Assembly (NCBI GenBank): GCA_964019415.1
Contig: OZ025878.1
Coordinates: forward strand, 3,910,512 to 3,974,511
Length of the DNA stretch: 64,000 nt
Direction of reading: 5' to 3'
DNA from: Ianthella basta
Lineage: Eukaryota; Porifera; Demospongiae; Verongiida; Ianthellidae
Part shown: in pieces, positions 49,345 through 60,835 of the stretch
Layout of the letters: each line of letters opens with the position of its first letter
Numbering within the stretch: position 1 is the first letter of the stretch
Made by a program: the position numbers and the translations under genes
The notes under the pieces: generated by a model
Told to the model about the DNA's origin: nothing
Database searches by the model: none
What the model saw: the letters and a program-made list of their open reading frames with translations, nothing else

Positions 49345-52300
49345 GTGAGTTCACAATTCCATTTCCTAGATTAATGAGGGATAGGAGAATAGTAGCTTGT
49401 GTGGTAATGACTACGGCTGAAGTTGAAATAGTCTAACCCGAAGTAGGTCGCAGCGCTAAAAGTAAAGCATGGTATCGACGTGCTGAGAAACGTCATAGCG
49501 ACTGCTTGATACAAAATTTCTGAATGATTATGATGTTTCTAATCACACAGTAGCAGCTAGAAGACCGAATTGCCATAGCTCTCGTCGAGCCTAATTGGCA
49601 TACGTCTATAGCAGTACGGCTATACATTTCATTGTCGCAGAGAGCGAGCGGCTTTTCTACTGTCCCAAAAATAATCAGAAATGGGACAGTATGGTCAGAA
49701 ATGGGACTGTCACGGAAATTTAGGTCCGGCGAACAAATGGTATGGACCAATGTTCCAGGAAAAATGGCCCGGTGTCACAGTTTAAAGTATCCCTCCGGGT
49801 AACCGAAAGTCGCGATTAAACGACAGAGAACTGACGATAGAAGCTACTGTATAATGCTTCCTACTGCAGGATGAGACCACCTACTACTAGTAGAGACTGT
49901 TAAGCGTCCAAATCTCCAAACCTTGCATTTCATTTGAGGTGAATTAATGCAGAATAATAGGTCTATCGCGATAACCGACGATCGCGGGGAATTTTCTGTC
50001 TTTGAACTATGGCTGGAACGCTTGTACTGTCCCAAGGACGCTCTGAGAATGCCACGAGGGCCTTACTGCAAGGAGCAGAAGTGTTTAAGCAGCGCCAAGT
50101 AGCATGAAGGCGTGCAATATCTCAAACTGGTGGATATCGTTGTGCAGGTGCAAAATCGCTGCAAAGTAGCATGCGAAGAGGAGGAAACTGTCCGAATGAT
50201 AACAACTACTTGTCCCATAAGTGTCAAATGGAGGTCATATACGGTATTTAAAGAATTGTGTCACCCTGTTTAAAAGGGACGAAAAGTTTCAGGGTAAGTA
50301 TACCCTGGACCATTGTTTTCAGAAAATTCTGGTCCGGGGGAACAATATTTTCCTTTTTAAAAATGGTCCTAGGACCATTTTTCAGGACCAATTTTCCAGT
50401 GACATTCCCATTTCTGATAGCATTCGGTGACACTCAGATACATCACTCGTTCTCTGCAAAACGTAAATGCCACTACCTTGTTGTAAGTACACCAAGCAAG
50501 TATTAACAGAGCTACACTTTGGTCTTGGTCTGATGTCAATATCTCCTATATTCGCAGAGAAACAGCTAGCTGCAACTATCCCACTTTTTCACACACGAAG
50601 TGTCCCATTTGATTACAAGAGTATACGCGGCTCGTCATGATTGCATCCAGTGGATATCAAACGGATTGCGACGAAAGTAGGGTATTTCTTAAATGAAGCA
50701 TAGATCTAACTGCTGTGAGAGTTAGGTGTGGGCCTGTCTAAAACTGAGATCAGACTCAAGTGTCCTGTCACTGAAAAATTGGTTCTACAAATGGTCCTAG
50801 GACCAATTTTTTCATAGAAAATATTGGTCCCCGTACCAGAATTTTCTGAAAATAATGGTCCTACCCTGAAACTTTTGGTCCCTTTTAAACAGGGTGACAC
50901 AATTGTTGAAATAGTACAGTATCAAATAACCAGACATAACAAAACCTTTCTACAAAAATGTTGGGATGGCATAAAAAGTACAGAAACAAGTAAAGGCTGT
51001 TACACAGTGGAGCATTACCCATGGTCCCTACATGCAAGAATGTTGCACCTTATAGTCCTACACCCTTGAATGTAGGGACGATGGTTAATGCTCCACTGTG
51101 TGGCAGCCTTTACTTGTTTCTGTACTTTTTATGCCATCCCTACATTCTTACAATTTTGTAGAAAAATTTTATTATGTCTGGTTTCTGCACTTTTATGGAG
51201 CAGGAGCTAAGAAGCCTGATATAGCTAGCTATTGAAACTTCTTGTGTAGCTCCTAATGGAATTAGCTGCAATTTGCATTTGAGAAATTGTGATAGCATTG
51301 TAAATAATTCAGTCCACAAGCCAAATGCCATGGTAAGTCGTAGAGCAAGGCGAAAATTTCCACTGTGGAGCAAAACAACGGAAGAAGGAGCCTCCGGAAG
51401 CCGTACGCAGCTGCTCGCCGCGCAGTGGCACCACCCACGCCGGTTTCATCTGGTTAAATTACGTAATTTGAAAATGGCGTCCGCCCCTTGGTCAAGCAAC
51501 ACGGCGGGAGTCGTGGCAACCGTCGTCTTTCGCATTAAATTGTGCCGCCTTCTAACCTATAAAGGAATGCAGCCAGCCAAAAATGGTGTAATATGGAGCG
51601 AGAAGTATTCTCCTGGTCCCTCTGGTTCGTGTGCTGCGGCTGTCAAGGAGAAGAAGAAGAAGACGAAACGTGGGAAAACTTGAGGACGCGCTCTACGTGT
51701 AGGCGCAACTTTGCTAGGATGTAAGATTAGCCATGCGCATTGTTCAGTCCCCGCTTCCTCATGGTAATCTTTGTTTGTCGGTTTTCGGTCCTGTTCAGGA
51801 GTAGCGCGACTTTTCGTTTGTATTACAGCATACAAACAACCACTGCCATCCCTACATAGCACTACTGTCTGATACATAGGATAGCTAAATAGCGTCCAAT
51901 TATAGTACATGGCTAGGAATAATGATACAGCATCAAATAATGCACATAGAATAGCTAGCTATACGTAGTGTCTAATATTACACAGTGCAGCCAGCCAAAA
52001 ATGGTGCAATATGGTGCAAGAAGCATTCTTCTGGTCCCTCTGGTTTGTGCGCTACAGCTGTCAGAAAAGAAGAAAAAGACAAAGAAGACGAAACGTGGGA
52101 AATGTCAAGGGTGCTATCGCCATGTAGACGCACTGGTCGTGTTCAGGAGTAGTGCGACTTTTCGTTTGTATTACAGCATGCAAACAACCACTGCCATCCC
52201 TACATCAACCATAGAATGGCAGCAATCAAGTTTGGTCAAAGCCGGAAAACAGCAGGAAGAATAATTAGAAAATGGCGGTCGCCCGGGAAGGAAAAAGCGG

Positions 52301-55300
52301 AAAAAGACAGATAACTCTCTGCCAACTGCACGACGGGTGACGTCAACCCCGCTAAAACCTGACCCCCAATGCCCCCAGCAACCACAGCAAGTTTGATGGC
52401 GATGGAGCAAGAAACGTGTGCGCATATCCCGGACACAGACAATTTCGGCTTTATAATATTATATTAGATTACACTGCCTAGTGATCATCACTTCTTAATT
52501 AATTGATCGTCACTTCCCTTATTGAGATATTCTGATTGACAGTGAAACATTTTCTCTTATTTTGGGGTCAAGTAGCTTCTGAATCAGGAAAACTCTATCT
52601 AGTTTTGCCCTGAAGAGCTGAGAACCAAATTAGGCATACACAATCTACATGCATGTGTGCACAAATCTACGGCAGGTCACCTCCATTTCTTTTTTTGTTG
52701 CAGAGTTATCTTAAAATTATTTACAATTTCAATCAATAATTTCTGGAGAAAAATGTAATAAAGAAGAAAACTAATAATAATAGTATAGGAAAATAAATGA
52801 AAAACATGCGGTCAGTTGAAGGGGAGGCACTGAATGCCCCCCCCCCCCCCCAAAGAGAAAGTCCAGTCAAGAAAAGAAATCAGAAAGGGAGGTGGTGACC
52901 GTGGTGCCCCCATTGTTCCCATCACTGAGGCATTTCCCCTTTAAACAGCAAGGACAGGCGTTGCCTCCGGTAGGAGAAAGACTTGGGTTCTCAGTGACGT
53001 TTGAGACAGCAACCCAGTTCTCTCAAGAACGAGAAAGTCTCTGCACAGTTATTCTCCTTTCACTTAAAAGTTGCGAATTTTGTAATAACTTGCTAGCGAG
53101 TGCAATTTTCCAGGTGGCATCCATAGATTTCTGCGCACCCTTGTGTACATTGCGGTGAACACAACCGAATTTGAAGCGTTAGCAACGCTGCAGACTAAAC
53201 CTTGGCCCCATACACTGCTATAACAGTGAGTGCTTAACACGATGAATGTAGAAAGAAAACGTGTATTCATCTCCTGCACTGCTTCAGAGAGATCACCAGA
53301 AGGCTCTATTAGTGCTTGAAACCCTCACGATTAGAACAAGTGATTCAGTCTTCACACCGACCCGAACGGCTAATAGATTGATTTTCACACCTCGATTTCA
53401 AAGCGTCTCTCTTGCCAAGATGGCCGCAGTTCGCTCCACGGGTTGGTGGCGATTGCATGCCGTACGAGTTCAGCGGCCCCGAAATGAAAGATCCAGTGTC
53501 CAAAGGAACTCCACTACGGCGGAGCAACGCGACGTTCGGACCCTTCTTTGCGAAATCAGGGAGGGGCGGCGATGGTGTAATCTTACATCAGATCGATTGG
53601 CTTTTATTCGGTCGCTGAAAAAGGGACATCATTGTAGGCGGCAGTGCAACCATCATCCTCTCCACCAGATCGTTGTTCTCTTTACTCAACACCTCTACAG
53701 ACTCACTCAATTTGATCATCTCCCCTACGGCAGCTCACCTACCAACTTTGTAACACCTAACACTAACCTAACACTTTTGCCAACAGGCAGAAGCAACAGA
53801 CAAACGCCCATCCATCCAGCATGCCAACACCTTCTTTCATTTTTCAACACTCCAAATGGAACCATCCTGCACACATCTCGCATTCCCAACAACCACCAGT
53901 ACACCACACTGATGAGTCCCAATTAGGGCGAAACAGCTGTCTGTGGCTCTTCCATCTTTGTTGGATGACTGGGGGAGGCGATCACTGATTGCCAACCAAT
54001 AGGGCTTCGTGCCCCTGCCAACTGAGACACCAATACTGGTGTAATAGGTAAGTTAGGCGTAATACCCAGTGATTACCCCATCAATCTCCTTATTATCTGA
54101 GTCAGGTGCCTGACAAGCAGCGAAAGAGCACCTCTTCCCTTCTCTTCTTTGCTATGTCTCAGCGTCGTTGCATTTTTCTCTGTTCTGTGCTTATCTGTTA
54201 ACATTCCACCCTGTTGTCAGGGTAGCTAAAGCTTCTGAAACTGGGGTGCCTTGTCCTGTTCCTTTGGCATGGTCTGTGGATAGGACATGCTACCCTTTGG
54301 CTGGGGTGACTTATAAATCATGTATCTTAGCTCACACTCTATAAAAAGTGCAGAAGCTACCGTATATAGAAATAATAATAAAACTCTACAAAGAATAGTA
54401 AGGAAGTAAGGATAGCATATAAAGGACAGAAGCAAGTGAGGGCTGTTATGCAGTAGAGCATTCACCATCGTCCCTACATTCAAGGATGTAGGACTACAAT
54501 ATAATTATGATTCTTGCATGTGGGGACCATGGTGAATGCTCCACTGTGTAACAGCCCTCACTTGTGTTTCTGTTTTTTTATGCCATCCCTACATCCTTAC
54601 TATTTTCATAGAAAATTAGTATAATTTTAAATGCATGGGTCATGTATTTCCATGCTTTAAAAGTACTGTTTACCTAAAAGCATAACGAAAACCAAAAGGA
54701 ACAATTATGTGTTATATAGTGAAATGCTGGTGTCACGGAAAATGATTCCCACTTTATGGTACCCCCGTGTAGAATTTCCTAGGATATTCGTCCGAGAGAT
54801 ATCTCTGAAATATAGAGCACAAGGCTCAAGGGTACGAAGACCCCAAGTGCCGAGTGGTGCATCAAATACATACACATTACCATGGCAATGGGATCTATTA
54901 CAAGTTATAGGCAAGCACTGGTAATTACACATAAGGCATAAAGCTATGATACAATGGCAAGTGATGGACTTTTAAACTGTCACATGATAAGCTGCTGCCA
55001 AATCAGCCTACAAGACATTTTGAGGGACATTTTGTGGTGATGCATGCCATGTTTTGCTCACCATTGTAATTTTTCAGGCATCAGTCATTCAGAGTTTGGG
55101 TGTGGTTGGAGCAAAGACTAGATAGCTAGCATAGATGGTGCTAGCCAATACCTCCATTCCAGAATAAGAGCACAAATTGGTTATCAGTTTGCCAGCCATT
55201 TATTATCTTATATCGGAGTTATGGATAAGGTTCAAGTACATATGGTATAGGCTTATGCTACGTCATTGAACAGTTCTGTAACTAGCGAATACCCAAAACG

Positions 55301-58300
55301 GTCAAAACGTATCACTAACCTACATTCTTTGCCATGTGATTGCTCCACATCCCCCATTTCTACAAGGTAGCTGCCAAACTAATTTAACTAATTAGTACCT
55401 ACCCTTGCTGTTTTTCTTGTGCAGCTTGCATAATATGAAATAAAGGAACACAGAAACTAGGAATTTAAACAGTTTCCGGAAAGTAAGAGGGATGTAGGTG
55501 TTGTGTAGTATCTCAAAACAACTGCACTAGCTTGAATCTTAAAGGAAGTTACAGGAATGTCTTTCAAGATACAAACTAATTGTGCTGTCTTTTCCGTGTA
55601 TTTCTAAGTCACTGCTTCATCTTCATTATTTCTGAACTTATTCTTCTCAGGTACAGGGAGAGCACATGTAACATTCAATTAAAAGTGTTAGTTTATTTAG
55701 TATCGATAGTGTAACTGTTACAATAATAAATGATAATAGTAATAATTATTATTATAAGACAAAGAGAGAAAGACACAGATACGTATTACATTAATTGTCA
55801 TCAAAGTGTTAGTATGTCATCAAGGTGTTAGTATGTTGTTTGTCATCTTATATTGTCATTCCTTCATCTTCTCTGGTTAAAATGACCATTTAGATTCCTG
55901 AAATGAAACTCTGAATCCATTGCTATATATATACGCTATTCAGTGTTCAACTCATTGATGTGTGATGGACCATAACAGGAAGCTTACTAATGTACATACA
56001 GAATGATTAAATTTAACAAGAAGTTGTACAAAAATGTGCATTTTGTGTAAGAACTAAAGTATACTTTTATCATTCTAATAAACCAGCCGAACTACAGTAC
56101 ACATGCACTCTCTTTACAGTATTTGGCTACTAGATCCTGTCATGTCATGGTTATAATAATACTAGTGTATAAAAATTCCTTTAGAACTAAAAGGAACTTA
56201 GGAATTTCCAACAGAAAAAGCATAGAAATAAGCAGAAGTAACTCAATACCGTGATTAGCCACATTTCTGTGAAGTTCACTCTGCTTTCCTAATTCCTTGT
56301 AGCTGCATGGACCCGCATGCACCCACACACCAATATATCGAGATAGGAGACACCATTTTATTGGGACATTCCTAAATAGACGTCACAAACATGACGTCTA
56401 AGTAATAGTTAAATGCTGACCAAGAGGTGTCTCTGAGATTTAGAGCACGAGACACGAGGGCGCGAATCGCCCGAGTGCCGAGTGGTCTAAATCTTCAGAG
56501 ACACCAATTGGTCAGCATTTAAGTGTTATAGATCCCAACGATTGGGCGAGGAGCGGCAGCGAATCAGTTTAACTACTCGTACTTGCGTCATCACGCGTCT
56601 TCCGGAAGTAGTTAGCAATTTCTGACAATGGCCGAGAGAACGTCGTTTGGTTATTGGGTTTGTCATCTCGCAGCAGACGTTCCTAAAGGTCGGCAGTGGA
56701 TGCGGCGCGTAAGCTAAACGTAAGCTAGTCACTGTCAGCCCCGTCAGCCACTAGTCTCGAACCCAGACCCATTCCGCCATTTTATAAAATGGCGGAATGG
56801 GTCTGGGTTCGAGACTAGTCAGCCACAGCGTTTCCCAGAGCGGTGTCCTAAGCCTGTTCCCAGCTCGTAACCAGTTCCTTCCTCGGCTCTGGTTCGTAGG
56901 CCGCTGCATGCCGGATTGTTGCGTTACCCTGCTTGTCGACAAAACAAGTAAGTCGAGCGACCTGTGCATCGTATGTTGTGGAGTTAGCTACTATTGTTAT
57001 CGCAGCTGCAGTTTCTCTGCTATATAGACCACGGGCCCAAGCCACGCCCATGCTCTAAATCGTTATTTAGAGCATAGGCGCGAACGCCGCGCGTCGAATT
57101 AGAACACGGCTGGACGAAATAGACCACGGCGCGAAAACAACACCCGGGGTGTCTACGACGTTTAGAAATATCGGTTAGACGCACGTTACCATGGCAACGG
57201 GATCTATTAATCATTTTAGTTGCTTGCCCTGCATGCAAAGTATATGTGGAAATATTCAATTTTGCAGCAAATATGAGAAAGAGTCATGCAGTTGCAAAAT
57301 ACACATTTCCTGCAAGAATAAATATTTGTGAATATATCTGAAAATATAATTATGTTATACAAGTCAATACACATAAGGTGTTGTTAATTGCTTGTTGTTT
57401 TATACTACATACGTTACAGTTGCTCTGGCATTTGCACAAGGACAGTACAACGCAGCAGAAAACCAAGACGTGGAAATTCAACTATTTTCACAACTGTCTA
57501 CATCGGGAAATTTCTCTGGGCATATTGCAGTAGAAGTGGAAGTAGGAGCTAGTGGTAGTAGAGGATGTAAACGTAAGTTACAAATCAAAGTACATCTTGA
57601 TTTTTTTTAATTTCAGTTGTATGCATATCCACCTGCAGCTGGCGAAGATTTCACTCTTTCAAACAGCCACAGTAACATTGCGACAGTTACCTTCCTGCCA
57701 TTTCAAGATGACTCCTCCACATTCAGGATCATGCTGCGTTGTGACAGAATCCTTGAAGGCCCTGAAATATGCATCATAAGGGTCAGGAATGTTTCAATAC
57801 CCAAAGGTGCTCCTGTGACGGATGGTGGTCCTGACTCGCGTCCTTCAGTGACTTTAACAATTGACAACTGTCCTGGTGTAGAAGGTAACCATGCATCTAA
57901 TTCACAAGGCAAAGAGTCCATGTAAGGCATAGGCACTGAAACATTTGGACCAATACCTATAGCCAATACCTAGCCAATGACTGCTTCATCTGACTCCGCC
58001 AGGCAATGGTAACAATGCAGCATATTGCACATCATGTGTACGGACCAATTAACACCTAGCAATGGCAACAATATCACATATTATACTAGAATCAGATGTA
58101 CTTTTGTGAAATACCACAGCTAGTGATAGGGAAAGATTCATCTACATGCCCAGAACATACATCTACATACATACATAATTTACTCATAAAATTGTGACCA
58201 ATGCATGTCTATATATATATAGCAGGTCTCCAATATCGCTAGTATGGTGTATCTTCTCTGCCGTGAAGAGCTTTTTGCAATGTCAACATGCTACACTGAT

Positions 58301-59035
58301 TACATATTCATACCAAGTGTATAGGAAGAGCTTATTAGGAGTCTCATCATACATCTTAGTACCAAGCACATATGTAGAATACCATGTATATGGCTATACA
58401 AGTTGGCATGAAATATACATACTAGGATGGATTTGTGGATTTCAGAGCAGTGTAGCAATTTTAGTAATGTTAGTAATAGTGTAGTAATTTTAGTTTAGTT
58501 AGTTAATTTTAGTTTAGCAATTGTAGCAATTTTACTTGTCACCAAAATGCTTACACAAAAACATTATGATGTAAGACTTGCCCACCACAAAGAAGCCAAA
58601 TGCCATACTTGGGCAATCTAGCAAATAATTTCCCCAAACATTTTCTTCTATATTTGTGTTATGACAGATGCCTATACACAAGCATGATGAACGATTATTA
58701 ATTATCACGAATGGAGAATACTTTCTTTACACAACATTTACCTTTCTACAGTTGTACAGTGCAGTTGGGAGAAAAACATCACAAATGTTACTGAAGGGGC
58801 TGTATCATCAGTTGTGCTGTATGCAATTTGCACCGGGCGGTTCAGTATTGACATCAGCATTGGTGTGACATGTAGTGGAAATACAGCCCAGACAGGAGAG
58901 ACAGTCATTCGACCAGGTACACATAAGTAGCTATCTGCATGAATAATGCTATGTACATGAGTAATTAGTGTACATACACATGAACCCATAATACTTTTAA
59001 TTTTAGTTATAACACCTCCAGGAGGATATGGATGA
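49281..59035 (+). CDS. Secreted Calx-beta-like gene with a long repeat-filled intron
   Basis: Proposed exons: 49281-49344 (MEIIFLSVVILAAVPVCSAQ, a clear signal peptide), 57420-57572, 57639-57884, 58752-58916 and 59007-59035 (stop TGA 59033-59035). All joins are phase 1 with canonical GT-AG sites. Exons 2 and 3 give one Calx-beta-like domain: FAQGQYNAAENQDVEIQL at the start, then GEDFTLS, VTFLPFQDD, RILEGPE and PSVTLTIDN. Exon 4 resembles the first half of another (NITNVTEGAVSSVV). The last exon would add only VITPPGGYG, so the product is about 220 aa and far smaller than the AF-like protein. The long first intron may hide other exons, and the 3' end is uncertain. A truncated or degenerating AF relative is possible. 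Confidence 0.6.
49696..50416. mobile_element. Non-autonomous element with TGTCAC termini, copy 2
   Basis: The ends TGTCACGGAAATTTAGGTCC (from 49708) and the complement of AATTTTCCAGTGACA (to 50404) match the element at 19398-20913. Here the inverted repeat extends outwards: cagaaatggga (49696-49706) and tcccatttctg (50406-50416) are exact complements. The 0.7-kb interior has no coding content. Confidence 0.6.
50766..50920. mobile_element. Left end of the TGTCAC element, copy 3
   Basis: About 150 bp from TGTCACTGAAAAATTGG onward match the left end of the element at 19398 (same orientation), including the 'aatggtcctaccctgaaa' part. The right end is absent. Confidence 0.6.
50943..51172. mobile_element. 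MITE family M, copy 2 (near-perfect hairpin)
   Basis: The arms 'gatggcataaaaagtacaga', 'aacaagtaaaggctg' and 'cacagtggagcatta' and their complements are separated by about 50 bp. This is the best preserved copy and could fold into a hairpin of about 90 bp. Confidence 0.72.
51569..52205. repeat. Direct duplication of a 220-290 bp block
   Basis: The block beginning 'gcagccagccaaaaatggtg' and including 'tggtccctctggtt', 'aagacgaaacgtggga' and 'cgacttttcgtttgtattac' occurs at 51569-51857 and again at 51987-52205. Both end in 'ccatccctacat', the same end as MITE family M. The short spacer between them (51870-51985) resembles 20166-20320. Open frames here (for example 51273-51683, Lys-rich end) show no domain. 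Confidence 0.6.
52206..53260. other. Non-coding region
   Basis: Contains a CRE-like site near 52335 and a (C)15 run near 52837-52851. No exon recognised. Confidence 0.4.
53457..53618 (+). CDS. Possible first exon downstream of a YY1-like motif
   Basis: ATG 53457 opens a frame MPYEFSGPEMKDPVSKGTPL, then RRSNATFGPFFAKSGRGG, in GC-rich sequence. AAGATGGCCGC (53418-53428), a YY1-like initiator context, lies 30 bp upstream. No family recognised and no downstream exon found. Confidence 0.25.
   Translation: MPYEFSGPEMKDPVSKGTPLRRSNATFGPFFAKSGRGGDGVILHQIDWLLFGR
53895..54078 (+). mobile_element. Hammerhead-bearing terminal repeat (Penelope-like or retrozyme type)
   Basis: From the ribozyme to 'cccagtgattacc' the sequence matches each arm of the foldback at 63304-63849 ('ccatctttgttggatgact', 'caaccaatagggcttc', 'gtgattacc'). 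It is a single arm here. Assignment to the pseudo-LTR of a Penelope-like element is inference from the ribozyme type; no GIY-YIG or reverse-transcriptase domain was found adjacent. Confidence 0.55.
53904..53946 (+). ncRNA. Type I hammerhead ribozyme
   Basis: All core elements are present in order: stem I CCACA (53904-53908), CTGATGA (53909-53915), stem II GTCC/GGGC closing a small A/T loop (53916-53929), GAAA (53930-53933), a minimal stem III ACA/TGT with a 2-nt loop (53933-53940), the cleavage nucleotide C53941, and stem I return TGTGG (53942-53946), which pairs perfectly with CCACA. Hammerheads with very short stem III are known from Penelope-like retroelements and retrozymes of animals; there they self-cleave, probably as dimers. 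The surrounding repeat also occurs at 63304-63849. Confidence 0.85.
54381..54615. mobile_element. MITE family M, copy 3
   Basis: Arms with 'agcaagtgagggctgtta' and 'gtagagcattcacca' are mirrored by 'tggtgaatgctccactgtgt' and 'aacagccctcacttg'. The ends read 'aatagtaaggaagtaag' and 'cttactattttcatag'. Confidence 0.7.
54740..54935. repeat. Repeat related to 56409-56522 and 57050-57215
   Basis: Shares 'gagatatctctgaaatatag', 'agcac', 'gtgccgagtggt' and 'taccatggcaatgggatcta' with the other two loci. Members of one eroded short-element family. Confidence 0.5.
54936..56400. other. Intron sequence, nothing recognised
   Basis: AT-rich, with a TAAT/ATT-rich stretch near 55722-55760. No element ends and no exon seen. 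Confidence 0.5.
56409..56522. mobile_element. Short inverted-repeat element (relative at 17380-17482)
   Basis: The left arm 'ttaaatgctgaccaagaggt' and 'gtctctgagatttaga' is mirrored by 'tctaaatcttcagagacacc' and 'ttggtcagcatttaa', with a GC-rich 30-bp centre. The locus at 17380-17482 has one arm of the same element. Confidence 0.65.
56628..56708 (+). CDS. Candidate short first exon with ETS-type promoter
   Basis: ATG 56628 gives 27 codons (MAERTSFGYWVCHLAADVPK, then GRQWMRR) ending exactly at a strong donor gtaagc in phase 0. CCGGAAGT, an ETS-factor site, lies 26 bp upstream (56602-56609). Composition is coding-like. No family recognised and no second exon identified; it lies inside the proposed long intron of the Calx-beta-like gene. 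Confidence 0.3.
56750..56819. repeat. Perfect 70-bp palindrome
   Basis: Positions 56750-56784 and 56785-56819 are exact reverse complements with no spacer; the centre reads ATTTTATAAAAT. Each arm contains GGGTTCGAGACT, close to a polymerase III B box. The flanks share 'gtcagcca'. Confidence 0.85.
57420..57884 (+). CDS. Calx-beta-like domain (exons 57420-57572 and 57639-57884)
   Basis: Acceptor cgttacag and donor gtaagt bound the first exon; acceptor acctgcag and donor gtaacc bound the second. Both are phase 1 at each side. The second exon starts with GEDFTLSN and contains DRILEGPEICIIRVR, the counterpart of DDIAECPENFTLQL in the AF-like gene. I chose the acceptor at 57637-57638 over the earlier tttcag at 57611-57616 because only the former keeps phase 1. 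Confidence 0.65.
58752..58916 (+). CDS. Half Calx-beta-like exon
   Basis: A 165-nt phase-1/phase-1 exon after tttctacag: VVQCSWEKNITNVTEGAVSS, then TCSGNTAQTGETVIRP. It resembles the first exon of a Calx-beta pair but has extra cysteines. The donor gtacac is weak. Confidence 0.5.
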
Positions 59036-60104
59036 TTTGCTTGCTTGAGCATGGATGCTGCCTTTTATAATCCATATCATCAAACCTAGCTACACAAGTT
59101 AGGCTGCGTGTGTGATGCTGACCACAATATGAAGCTGCTACAGAAGGCAGTCACATACAGTGCCACTGAGATGTTTCAGTTCTGATTGCATTTGACTATA
59201 TGTAGCAGATGAATAACCTGTGAGGCAGTCTTATGCACTTTGCATATTCCTAATAATTGATTTATGTCCGATTGCTAGGTTTAGCTTGGGAAGGAGGAAA
59301 GTGTACTGTTTGGTTCTGTTTAGGAGCATTGTCAACGTTTATTTCCCATGTGTTAGGAGCGATCTTGTGTAGCCATTGGTGCCAACCTGTGTTTGGCGCA
59401 ATCCCAACTGGTTGTGGTGGAAGCCATATAGTCCAAAGGCTGCTGTTGGACAATGGAAGACAACTCACAGGAATGTTCCATAATTTATAGCTATATCCTA
59501 GGTAATACGCCACCTACAGGAACGATCTGCATGAAGGCTGCCATGGGTTATTGGACCGAAAGCTGTAGCAATTACAATGAAGAAATCAATAATTCACAGT
59601 AAACAAAAAATCAATCGAATCATATATATAGCATGACCTAGCTTCCACACTAGCCCACCAAAGATGATAGAAACAGCAACCAGAAGTTAGCCCAGCACTA
59701 ATTTGAAATGGCAGGATAAGCATGTCCACGAATGGCCTTGAAACGACGCGCAAGCTAACTTTGGCCTAAGCCCTTGTCTTGCATACACCTCAAATAGCCT
59801 CCTGACGGTGTTGTCTGGCTTTGAACAGAAACTGAAGGAACAGTAGGCGGAAACTGCCGTTCCACTACATCATCGTAAAATAGCATCTAGCGTGTAGCAA
59901 CGTCTCCCGAAAGACCCAGCTACCCCAATGAATCAACAATACGCTTTTGGAGTCTATACTACGAAAGAATACAGTTCAGTTAATTTCAAGTAGGTTCGTC
60001 TTGGAATTAGTTAGGTAGCTAATTTAGTTTGTCAGCTACAGGCGCTGGCAAAGAAGAATATGGAGAAGAAGATGTTGTTCAAGAAGAACTAGAAATAAAA
60101 AATC
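59036..60104. other. Non-coding region
   Basis: Short open frames on both strands (for example 59257-59490) show no domain. No element ends recognised. Possibly 3' flank of the Calx-beta-like gene. Confidence 0.4.
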
Positions 60105-60480
60105 TACAAATTTTGTACAAACTTTTAGCAATTTAGAATAGCAAGGATGTAGAGATGGCATAAAAAGCACAGAAACAAGTAAAGGCTGTGCACAGTGGAG
60201 CATTAACCATCCTCCCTACATGCAAGAATGTCGCACCTTATAGCTTAGCTGCTAGTCCTGCATCCTTGAATGTAGAACTATATGGTGGATGGATGTTTTT
60301 GAGCGTCATCTTCTCGCTGACAGACCATGTTCGCTTGCCTTCCAGGTCAGTTCAGTGTAAGAATATTTCATATTTAACCGTACGAAACCTTGTTTTGGCA
60401 GTTTTCTGGCTTTTTGCGATTTCATCCCTATACCAATGTATTGTGAGTTCGAAGCACCCTGTGCCATCCCTACATAGAGA
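60105..60480. mobile_element. MITE family M, copy 4, interrupted
   Basis: The left arm ('ggcataaaaagcacagaaac', 'aagtaaaggctg', 'cacagtggagcattaacc') is intact. The right arm is replaced by unrelated sequence from about 60285 and only the end 'gccatccctacat' remains near 60463. Confidence 0.6.
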
Positions 60481-60835
60481 CTACTAGCATATCCCCACAT
60501 AGGCAGTACTTTTACTATCTGATAGATATAGATATAGATATAAATATGATGCTTCCTTACTTACTGATAGTAAAAGTTGGCGTCCAAATCGAAGGCACGA
60601 GTTCTGAGTTTCTGATTTTGATCTTCTCTGATTGAGTCGGAACCGTGGTTGTAGAAGTCATCAGGTGTATCCCAAAGGATGGCCAGTTGCTACCCTTATA
60701 GCAGCACGCCTCTGTGTGCAATGTGTCTGTGTCCAGGGCCCTAGAAACTTTTTCTAACGTTCTGCCAACCGTGGCCTAAATATTACTTAATTTTTTTACA
60801 ATGTCACACAGCCCCATATTACAAGATAATGCAGT

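Noticed and set aside
51273-51683. 136-aa Lys-rich open frame
   Set aside because: Its end lies in a directly duplicated repeat whose second copy has a different frame; no domain.
53261-53926. 221-aa open frame ending inside the hammerhead repeat
   Set aside because: It joins GC-rich promoter-like sequence to a mobile repeat, has no domain, and overlaps other equally open frames.
59257-59490. 77-aa frame as a further exon of the Calx-beta-like gene
   Set aside because: It follows a phase-1 acceptor, but the translation (cysteine and tryptophan-rich, no Calx-beta pattern) has no similarity to the upstream domains, and the opposite strand is equally open.
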